The notes under the pieces were generated by a model. The model saw nothing but the letters and a program-made list of their open reading frames with translations, did no database searches and was not told the DNA's origin. Below, piece after piece: positions 51,701 through 61,619 of a stretch of DNA of 64,000 nucleotides (positions are counted from its first letter, which is position 1; every line of letters begins with the position of its first letter). The DNA is taken from the NCBI GenBank assembly GCA_036925085.1, contig JAUPFP010000202.1:17869-81868 (forward strand). Reading direction: 5' to 3'. A program made the translations under genes and the position numbers. The DNA is from Brachycybe producta. Its lineage: Eukaryota; Arthropoda; Diplopoda; Playtdesmida; Andrognathidae.

Positions 51701-53898
51701 GTTCAACCTTAAACGTTCAACCTTAAACGTTAATCCTTAAACGTTCAACCTTAAACGTTCCATCTTAAACAGTAAACCTTAAACGTTCAACCGTAAACGT
51801 TCAACCTTAAACGTGAAACCTTAAACGTTCAACCTTAAACGTTCAACCTTAAACGTGAAACCTTAAACGTGTAACCTTAAACGTGAAACCTTAAACGTGA
51901 AACCTTAAACGTTCAACCTTAAACGTTCAACCTTAAACGTTCAACCTTAAACATTCAACCTTAAACGTTCAACCTTATACGTTCAACCTTAAACGTTCAA
52001 CCTTAAACGTTCAACCTTAAACGTTCAACCTTAAACGTTCAATCTTAAACGTGAAATCTTAAACATTCAAACATAAACGTGAAACATTAAAAGTGTAACC
52101 TTAAACGTGAAACCTTAAACGTGAAACCTTAAACGTGAAACCTTAAATGTTCAACCTTAAATGTTCAACCTTAAACGTTCAACCTTAAACATTCAACCTT
52201 AAATGTTCAACTTTAAACATTCAACCTTAAACATTCAACCTTAAACGTGAAACCTTAAACGTGAAACCTTAACCGTTAAACCTTAAACGTTCAACCTTAA
52301 ACGTTCAACCTTAAATGTTTAACCTTAAACGTTCAACCATAAACGTTCAACCTTAAACGTGAAACCTTAAATGTTCAACCTTAAACATTCAACCTTAAAC
52401 GTGAAACCTTAAATGTGAAACCTTAAACGTGAAACCTTAAAAGTGAAACCTTAAACGTGAAACCTTAAACGTGAAACCTTAAACGTGAAACCTTAAACGT
52501 GAAACCTTAAACGTGAAACCTTAAACGTTCAACCTAAAACGTTCAACCTTAAACATTCAACCTTAAATGTGAAACCTTAAACATTCAACCTTAAACATGA
52601 AACCTTAAACGTGAAACCTTAAACGTTCAACCTTAAACGTTCAACCTTATACGTTCAACCTTAAACGTTCAACCTTATACGTTCAACCTTAAACAATCAA
52701 CCTTAAACTTTCAACCTTATACGTTCAACCTTAAACGTTCAACCTTATATGTTCAACCTTAAACGTTCAACCTTAAACGTTCAACCTTAAACGTTCAACC
52801 TTAAACATTCAACCTTAAATGTTCAACCTTAAATGTTCAACCTTAAACGTGAAACCTTAAACATGAAACCTTAAATGTTCAACCTTAAACGTGAAACCTT
52901 AAACGTGAAAACTTAAATGTGAAATCTTAAACGTTCAACCTTAAACGTTCAACCTTAAACTAAAAAACCTTAAATGTTCAACCTTAAACGTTCAACCGTA
53001 AACGTTCAACCTTAAACGTTCAACCTTAAACGTTCAACCTTAAACGTTCAACCTTAAACGTTCAACCTTAAACGTTCAACCTTAAACGTTCAACCTTAAA
53101 CGTTCAACCTTAAACGTGAAACCTTAAACGTTCAAAATTAAACGTTCCACCTTAAACATTCAACCTTAAACATTCAACCTTAAATGTTCAACTTTAAACA
53201 TTCAACCTTAAACGTTCAACCTTAAACGTTCAACCTTAAACGTTCAACCTTAAACGTTCAACCTTATACGTTCAACCTTAAACAATCAACCTTAAACTTT
53301 CAACCTTATACTTTCAAAATTAAACGTTCAACCTTATACGTTCAACCTTAAACGTTCAACCTTAAACGTTCAACCTTAAACGTTCAACCTTAAACATTCA
53401 ACCTTAAATGTTCAACCTTAAATGTTCAACCTTAAACGTGAAACCTTAAACATGAAACCTTAAATGTTCAACCTTAAACGTAAAATCTTAAACGTAAAAC
53501 CTTAAACGTGAAACCTTAAACATTCAACCTTAAACGTTCAACCTTAAACGTTCAACCTTAAACGTGAAACCATAAACGTGAAAACTTAAATGTGACATCT
53601 TAAACGTTCAACGTTAAACGTTCAACCTTAAACTAAAAAACCTTAAATGTTCAACCTTAAACGTTCAACCTTAAACGTGAAACCTTAAACGTGAACCTTA
53701 AACGTGAAACCTTGAATGTGTAACCTTAAACGTGAAACTTTAAACGTGAAACCTTAAACGTGAAACCTTAAACGTGAAACCTTAAACATGAAACCTTAAA
53801 CGTGAAACCTTAAACGTGAAACCTTAAACGTTCAACCTTAAACGTGAAACATTAAACGTTCAACCTTAAATGTTCAACCTTAAACGTTCAAACTTAAA
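48720..53898. repeat. Module b, copy 3 (~5.18 kb) with local rearrangements
   Basis: Full module b order from cctttaacgttc and gtgatcc near 48862 to the ttgaatgtgtaacc end. It differs from the copy at 28054 in at least two places. Between agtaaacc (51771) and agtgtaacc (52092) the distance is 321 bp rather than the 517 bp seen in four other copies. This is a loss of exactly 196 bp (14 units) that removes the gtgaaagc-aagcgtg stretch. Near 50833-51028 a 98-bp segment starting with gtgtaacc is tandemly doubled. Both changes are private to this copy. Confidence 0.85.
50833..51028. repeat. 98-bp tandem duplication (7 units)
   Basis: gtgtaacc, two B units, gttcaacc, atgttcaatc and two A units recur at an offset of 98 bp (50833 and 50931). 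In the homologous stretch of the other module b copies (near 30200 and 44570) this segment is single. The units that should precede it (gttaaacc, gttcaaccgtaaacg, gtgaaacc) are missing here. A duplication and a nearby deletion therefore happened in this copy only. Confidence 0.82.
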
Positions 53899-55075
53899 CG
53901 TACCAACCTTAAATGTTCAACCTAAACCTTCAACCTTAAACGTTCAACCTTAAACGTTCAACCTTAAACATTCAACCTTAAACGTTCAACCTTAAAATTT
54001 CAACCTTAAACGTTCAACCTTAAACGTGACACCTTAAACGTGAAACCTTAAACGTGAAACTTTAAACGTGAAACCTTAAACGTGAAACCTTAAACGTGAA
54101 ACCTTAAACGTGAAACCTTAAACGTGAAACCTTAAACGTTCAACCTTAAACGTTCAACCTTAAACGTTCAACCTTAAACGTTCAACCTTAAACGTTCAAC
54201 CTTAAACGTTCAACCTTAAACGTTCAACCTTAAACGTGAAACCTTAAACATTCAACCTTAAACATGAAACCTTAAACGTGAAACCTTAAACGTTGAACCT
54301 TAAACGTTCAACCTTAAACGTTCAACCTTATACATTCAACCTTAAACGTTCAACCTTATACGTTCAACCTTAAACAATCAACCTTAAACTTTCAACCTTA
54401 TACGTTCAACCTTAAACGTTCAACCTTATACGTTCAACCTTTAACGTTCAACCTTAAACGTTCAACCTTAAACGTTCAACCTTAAACATTCAACCTTAAA
54501 TGTTCAACCTTAAATGTTCAACCTTAAACGTGAAACCTTAAACATGAAACCTTAAATGTTCAATCTTAAACGTGAAACCTTAAACGTAAAACCTTAAACG
54601 TGAAACCTTAAACATTCAACCTTAAACGTTCAACCTTAAACGTGAAACCTTAAACGTGAAAACTTAAATGTGAAATCTTAAACGTTCAACCTTAAACGTT
54701 CAACCTTAAACTAAAAAACCTTAAATGTTCAACCTTAAGCGTTCAACCGTAAACGTTCAACCTTAAACGTTCAACCTTAAACGTGAAACCTTAAACGTGA
54801 AACCTTAAACGTGAAACCTTAAACGTGAAACCTTAAACGTGAAACCTTAAACGTGAAACCTTGAACGTGTAACCTTAAACGTGAAACTTTAAACGTGAAA
54901 CCTTAAACGTGAAACCTTAAACATGAAACCTTAAACGTGAAACCTTAAACATAAAACCTTAAACGTGAAACCTTAAACGTGAAACCTTAAACGTTCAACC
55001 TTAAACGTGAAACATTAAACGTTCAACCTTAAACGTTCAACCTTAAACATTCAACCTTAAACGTTCAAACTTAAA
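53899..55075. repeat. Module a, copy (1,177 bp)
   Basis: Same length and landmark order as the copies at 12959 and 47543: aatgttcaacctaaacc cassette, aaaatttc, gtgacacc, attgaacc near 54290, caatcaacc near 54375, cctttaacgttc, gtaaaacc, CTAAAAAACC near 54710 and ttgaacgtgtaacc. Private changes include ttcaatc near 54560 and a ttaagcgttc unit near 54736. A cataaaacc unit near 54951 is shared with the copy at 57708. Confidence 0.87.
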
Positions 55076-57707
55076 CGTACCAACCTTAAACGTTAAACCT
55101 AAACCTTCAACCTTAAACGTTCAACCTTTAACGTTCAACCTTAAACGTTCAACCTTAAACGTTCAACCTTAAACGTGAAACCTTAAACGTTCAACCTTAA
55201 ACGTTCCACCTTAAACGTTAAACCTTAAACGTGATCCTTAAACGTGAAACCTTAAACGTTCAACCTTAAACGTTCAACCTTAAACGTTCAACCTTAAACG
55301 TTCAACCTTAATTGTTCAACCTTAAACGTTCAACCTTAAACGTTAATCCTTAAACGTTCAACCTTAAACGTTCCATCTTAAACAGTAAACCTTAAACGTT
55401 CAACCGTAAACGTTCAACCTTAAACGTGAAACCTTAAACGTTCAACCTTAAACGTTCAACCTTAAACGTGAAACCTTAAATGTGTAACCATAAACGTGAA
55501 ACCTTAAACGTGAAACCTTAAACGTTCAACCTTAAACGTTCAACCTTAAATGTGAAAGCTTAAACGTGAAACCTTATACGTTCAACTTTAAACATTCAAC
55601 CTTAAGCGTGAAACCTTAAACGTGAAACTTTAAATGTGAAACTTTAAACTTGAAATCTTAAATGTTCAACCTTAAACGTTCAACCTTAAACGTTCAACCT
55701 TAAACGTTCAACCTTAAACGTTCAACCTTAAACGTTCAACCTTAAACGTTCAACCTTAAACATTCAACCTTAAACGTTCAACCTTATACGTTCAACCTTA
55801 AACGTTCAACCTTAAACGTTCAACCTTAAACGTTCAACCTTAAACGTTCAATCTTAAACGTGAAATCTTAAACATTCAAACATAAACGTGAAACATTAAA
55901 AGTGTAACCTTAAACGTGAAACCTTAAACGTGAAACCTTAAACGTGAAACCTTAAATGTTCAACCTTAAATGTTCAACCTTAAACGTTCAACCTTAAACA
56001 GTCAACCTTAAATGTTCAACTTTAAACATTCAACCTTAAACATTCAACCTTAAACGTGAAACCTTAAACGTGAAACCTTAACCGTTAAACCTTAAACGTT
56101 CAACCTTAAACGTTCAACCTTAAATGTTTAACCTTAAACGTTCAACCATAAACGTTCAACCTTAAACGTGAAACCTTAAATGTTCAACCTTAAACATTCA
56201 ACCTTAAACGTGAAACCTTAAATGTGAAACCTTAAACGTGAAACCTTAAAAGTGAAACCTTAAACGTGAAACCTTAAACGTGAAACCTTAAACGTGAAAC
56301 CTTAAACGTGAAACCTTAAACGTGAAACCTTAAACGTTCAACCTAAAACGTTCAACCTTAAACATTCAACCTTAAATGTGAAACCTTAAACATTCAACCT
56401 TAAACATGAAACCTTAAACGTGAAACCTTAAACGTTCAACCTTAAACGTTCAACCTTATACGTTCAACCTTAAACGTTCAACCTTATACGTTCAACCTTA
56501 AACAATCAACCTTAAACTTTCAACCTTATACGTTCAACCTTAAACGTTCAACCTTATATGTTCAACCTTAAACGTTCAACCTTAAACGTTCAACCTTAAA
56601 CGTTCAACCTTAAACATTCAACCTTAAATGTTCAACCTTAAATGTTCAACCTTAAACGTGAAACCTTAAACATGAAACCTTAAATGTTCAACCTTAAACG
56701 TGAAACCTTAAACGTGAAAACTTAAATGTGAAATCTTAAACGTTCAACCTTAAACGTTCAACCTTAAACTAAAAAACCTTAAATGTTCAACCTTAAACGT
56801 TCAACCGTAAACGTTCAACCTTAAACGTTCAACCTTAAACGTTCAACCTTAAACGTTCAACCTTAAACGTTCAACCTTAAACGTTCAACCTTAAACGTGA
56901 AACCTTAAACGTGAAACCTTAAACGTTCAACCTTAAACGTTCCACCTTAAACATTCAACCTTAAACATTCAACCTTAAATGTTCAACTTTAAACATTCAA
57001 CCTTAAACATTCAACCTTAAACGTTCAACCTTAAACGTTCAACCTTAAACGTTCAACCTTAAACGTTCAACCTTATACGTTCAACCTTAAACAATCAACC
57101 TTAAACTTTCAACCTTATACTTTCAAAATTAAACGTTCAACCTTATACGTTCAACCTTAAACGTTCAACCTTAAACGTTCAACCTTAAACGTTCAACCTT
57201 AAACATTCAACCTTAAATGTTCAACCTTAAATGTTCAACCTTAAACGTGAAACCTTAAACATGAAACCTTAAATGTTCAACCTTAAACGTAAAATCTTAA
57301 ACGTAAAACCTTAAACGTGAAACCTTAAACATTCAACCTTAAACGTTCAACCTTAAACGTTCAACCTTAAACGTGAAACCATAAACGTGAAAACTTAAAT
57401 GTGACATCTTAAACGTTCAACGTTAAACGTTCAACCTTAAACTAAAAAACCTTAAATGTTCAACCTTAAACGTTCAACCTTAAACGTGAAACCTTAAACG
57501 TGAACCTTAAACGTGAAACCTTGAATGTGTAACCTTAAACGTGAAACTTTAAACGTGAAACCTTAAACGTGAAACCTTAAACGTGAAACCTTAAACATGA
57601 AACCTTAAACGTGAAACCTTAAACGTGAAACCTTAAACGTTCAACCTTAAACGTGAAACATTAAACGTTCAACCTTAAATGTTCAACCTTAAACGTTCAA
57701 ACTTAAA
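55076..57707. repeat. Internally deleted module b (2,632 bp)
   Basis: Opens as module b with cctttaacgttc and gtgatcc near 55230. About 220 bp after its start, near 55300, it jumps to the aattgttc, gttaatcc, gttccatc/agtaaacc region, skipping roughly 2.7 kb of interior. From there it matches other module b copies to the end, including the 517-bp agtaaacc-to-agtgtaacc distance. This shape is the expected junction block of the ~3.6-3.8-kb duplication. Confidence 0.86.
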
Positions 57708-58898
57708 CGTACCAACCTTAAATGTTCAACCTAAACCTTCAACCTTAAACGTTCAACCTTAAACGTTCAACCTTAAACGTTCAACCTTAAACATTCAACC
57801 TTAAACGTTCAACCTTAAAATTTCAACCTTAAACGTTCAACCTTAAACGTGACACCTTAAACGTGAAACCTTAAACGTGAAACTTTAAACGTGAAACCTT
57901 AAACGTGAAACCTTAAACGTGAAACCTTAAACGTGAAACCTTAAACGTGAAACCTTAAACGTTCAACCTTAAACGTTCAACCTTAAACGTTCAACCTTAA
58001 ACGTTCAACCTTAAACGTTCAACCTTAAACGTTCAACCTTAAACGTTCAACCTTAAACGTGAAACCTTAAACATTCAACCTTAAACATGAAACCTTAAAC
58101 GTGAAACCTTAAACGTTGAACCTTAAACGTTCAACCTTAAACGTTCAACCTTATACATTCAACCTTAAACGTTCAACCTTATACGTTCAACCTTAAACAA
58201 TCAACCTTAAACTTTCAACCTTATACGTTCAACCTTAAACGTTCAACCTTATACGTTCAACCTTTAACGTTCAACCTTAAACGTTCAACCTTAAACGTTC
58301 AACCTTAAACATTCAACCTTAAATGTTCAACCTTAAATGTTCAACCTTAAACGTGAAACCTTAAACATGAAACCTTAAATGTTCAACCTTAAACGTGAAA
58401 CCTTAAACGTAAAACCTTAAACGTGAAACCTTAAACATTCAACCTTAAACGTTCAACCTTAAACGTGAAACCTTAAACGTGAAAACTTAAATGTGAAATC
58501 TTAAACGTTCAACCTTAAACGTTCAACCTTAAACTAAAAAACCTTAAATGTTCAACCTTAAACGTTCAACCGTAAACGTTCAACCTTAAACGTTCAACCT
58601 TAAACGTGAAACCTTAAACGTGAAACCTTAAACGTGAAACCTTAAACGTGAAACCTTAAACGTGAAACCTTAAACGTGAAACCTTGAACGTGTAACCTTA
58701 AACGTGAAACTTTAAACGTGAAACCTTAAACGTGAAACCTTAAACATGAAACCTTAAACGTGAAACCTTAAACATAAAACCTTAAACGTGAAACCTTAAA
58801 CGTGAAACCTTAAACGTTCAACCTTAAACGTGAAACATTAAACGTTCAACCTTAAACGTTCAACCTTAAACATTCAACCTTAAACGTTCAAACTTAAA
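57708..58898. repeat. Module a, copy with one extra unit (1,191 bp)
   Basis: Module a order with the aatgttcaacctaaacc cassette. It is 14 bp longer than the standard form because there is one additional A unit before the attcaacc unit near 57788. It shares the cataaaacc unit (near 58771) with the copy at 53899, which supports the direct parent-daughter relation between those two. Confidence 0.86.
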
Positions 58899-61619
58899 CG
58901 TACCAACCTTAAACGTTAAACCTAAACCTTCAACCTTAAACGTTCAACCTTTAACGTTCAACCTTAAACGTTCAACCTTAAACGTTCAACCTTAAACGTG
59001 AAACCTTAAACGTTCAACCTTAAACGTTCCACCTTAAACGTTAAACCTTAAACGTGATCCTTAAACGTGAAACCTTAAACGTTCAACCTTAAACGTTCAA
59101 CCTTAAACGTTCAACCTTAAACGTTCAACCTTAAATGTTCAACCTTAAACGTTCAACCTTAAATGTTCAACCTTAAACGTTCAACCTTAAACGTTCAACC
59201 TTAAACGTTAAACCTTAAACGTTCAACCGTAAACGTTCAACCTTAAACGTGAAACCTTAAACGTTCAACCTTAAACGTGAAACCTTAAATGTGTAACCTT
59301 AAACGTGAAACCTTAAACGTGAAACCTTAAACGTTCAACCTTAAATGTTCAATCTTAAACGTTCAACCTTAAACGTTCAACCTTAAACGTTCAACCTTAA
59401 ATGTGAAAGCGTAAACGTGAAACCTTATACGTTCAACTTTAAACATTCAACCTTAAGCGTGAAACCTTAAACGTGAAACTTTAAATGTGAAACTTTAAAC
59501 GTGAAACCTTAAATGTTCAACCTTAAACGTTCAACGTTAAACTTTCAACCTTAAACGTTCAACCTTAAACGTTCAACCTTAAACGTTTAACCTTAAACGT
59601 TCAACCTTAAACGTTCAACCTTAAACGTTAATCCTTAAACGTTCAACCTTAAACGTTCCACCTTAAACATGAAACCTTAAACGTTCAACCGTAAACGTTC
59701 AACCTTAAACGTGAAATCTTAAACATTCAAACATAAACGTGAAACCTTAAACGTGAAACCTTAAACGTTCAACCTTAAATGATCAACCTTAAACGTTCAA
59801 CCTTAAACGTTCAACCTTAAATGTTCAACTTTAAACATTCAACCTTAAACATTCAACCTTAAATGTGAAACCTTAAACGTGAAACCTTAAACGTTAAACC
59901 TTAAACGTTAAACCTTAAACGTTCAACCTTAAACGTTCAACCTTAAACGTTCAACCTTAAACGTTCAACCGTAAATGTTCAACCTTAAACGTTCAACCAT
60001 AAACATTCAACCTTAAACGTGAAACCTTAAATGTTCAACCTTAAACATTCAACCTTAAACATTCAACCTTAAACGTGAAACCTTAAACGTGAAACCTTAA
60101 ACGTGAAACCTTAAACGTGAAATCTTAAACGTGAAACCTTAAACGTGAAACCTTAAACGTGAAACCTTAAACGTGAAACCTTAAACGTGAAACCTTAAAC
60201 GTGAAACCTTAAACGTGAAACCTTAAACGTGAAACCTTAAACGTGAAACCTTAAACGTGAAACCTTAAACGTGAAACCTTAAACGTGAAACCTTAAACGT
60301 GAAACCTTAAACGTGAAACCTTAAACGTGAAACCTTAAACGTTCAACCTTAAACGTTCAACCTTAATTGTTCAACCTTAAACGTTCAACCTTAAACGTTC
60401 AACCTTAAACGTGAAACCTTAAACGTGAAACCTTAAACGTGAAACCTTAAACGTGAAACCTTAAACGTGAAACCTTAAACGTGAAACCTTAAACGTTCAA
60501 CCTTAAACGTTCAACCTTATACGTTCAACCTTAAACGTTCAACCTTATACGTTCAACCTTAAACAATCAACCTTAAACTTTCAACCTTATACGTTCAACC
60601 TTAAACGTTCAACCTTATACGTTCAACCTTAAACGTTCAACCTTAAACATTCAACCTTAAATGTTCAACCTTATATGTTCAACCTTAAACGTGAAACCTT
60701 AAACATGAAACCTTAAATGTTCAACCTTAAACGTGAAACCTTAAACGTAAAACCTTAAACGTGAAACCTTAAACATTCAACCTTAAACGTTCAACCTTAA
60801 ACGTTCAACGTTAAACATGAAACCTTAAACGTGAAAACTTAATTGTGAAATCTTAAACGTTCAACCTTAAACGTTCAAAATTAAACTAAAAAACCTTAAA
60901 TGTTCAACCTTAAACGTTCAACCGTAAACGTTCAACCTTAAACGTTCAACCTTAAACGTTCAACCTTAAACGTGAAACTTTAAACATGAAACCTTAAACG
61001 TGAAACCTTGAACGTGTAACCTTAAACGTGAAACTTTAAACGTGAAACCTTAAACGTGAAACCTTAAACGTGAAACCTTAAACATGACACCTTAAACGTG
61101 AAACCTTAAACGTTCAACCTTAAACGTTCAACCTTAAACGTTCAACCTTAAACGTTCAACCTTAAACGTGAAACCTTAAACGTGAAACCTTAAACGTGAA
61201 ACCTTAAACGTGAAACCTTAAACGTGAAACCTTAAACGTGAAACCTTAAACGTGAAACCTTAAACGTGAAACCTTAAACGTTCAACCTTAAACGTTCAAC
61301 CTTATACGTTCAACCTTAAACGTTCAACCTTATACGTTCAACCTTAAACAATCAACCTTAAACTTTCAACCTTATACGTTCAACCTTAAACGTTCAACCT
61401 TATACGTTGAACCTTAAACGTTCAACCTTAAACATTCAACCTTAAATGTTCAACCTTAAATGTTCAACCTTAAACGTGAAACCTTAAACATGAAACCTTA
61501 AATGTTCAACCTTAAACGTGAAACCTTAAACGTAAAACCTTAAACGTGAAACCTTAAACATTCAACCTTAAACGTTCAACCTTAACTGTTCAACCTTAAA
61601 CATGAAACCTTAAACGTTC
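58899..61619. repeat. Module b 5' start continuing as module c
   Basis: Opens as module b (cctttaacgttc, gtgatcc near 59055, gtgtaacc, gtgaaagcgtaaacg near 59402). It then follows module c: gttcaacgttaaac, gttaatcc, gttccacc, aatgatc, a 15-unit B run at 60131-60340, aattgttc, caatcaacc, gtgaaaacttaattgtg, attaaactaaaaaacc, gtgacacc near 61083 and cttaactgttc. It has one extra gttaaacc unit near 59891 and lacks the gtgtaacc unit after attcaaacataaacg. It stops at the 61613 junction before a cassette is reached. Confidence 0.8.
60131..60340. repeat. Longest noted pure type-B run (15 units)
   Basis: Fifteen consecutive CGTGAAACCTTAAA units without a mismatch, directly after a gtgaaatc unit and before type A units. 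Homologous runs at the same place in other module c/b copies contain 13 units (34970-35151), 14 units (37926-38121), 10 units (23684-23823) and 8 units (25378-25489). Copies at about 15297, 29270 and 43670 have 6 units before a cttgaaacc unit. The run is therefore a length-variable locus nested inside the satellite. Confidence 0.88.

Larger units (their letters stand above)
10..58930. repeat. HOR boundary cassette, 23 occurrences
   Basis: The cassette is gttcaaactt (or attcaaactt), then the unit cgtaccaacc, then a 13-bp unit that lost one T (ending cctaaa), then ccttcaacc. The gtaccaacc landmark starts at 11, 3846, 7989, 12960, 14137, 19217, 21599, 22370, 28055, 33388, 36540, 39496, 40575, 41216, 42350, 45808, 46901, 47544, 48721, 53900, 55077, 57709 and 58900. 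The second unit varies among gttaaacc, gttcaacc and gtttaacc, and the choice sorts blocks into families. The string aaacctaaacc inside it resembles a degenerate plant telomere motif. No function is evident; it is used here as a ruler. Confidence 0.93.
51690..59110. repeat. ~3.6-3.8-kb tandem duplication of module b 3' part plus module a
   Basis: Copy 1 is about 51690-55300 and copy 2 about 55300-59110. Paired landmarks: aattgttc 51698/55311 (offset 3,613), agtaaacc 51771/55384 (3,613), agtgtaacc 52092/55901 (3,809), cassettes 53900/57709 (3,809) and 55077/58900 (3,823). The 196-bp step is the 14-unit loss private to the first copy, and the 14-bp step is one extra A unit near 57775. The junction near 55300 joins the start of module b to its own middle. 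Confidence 0.86.
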
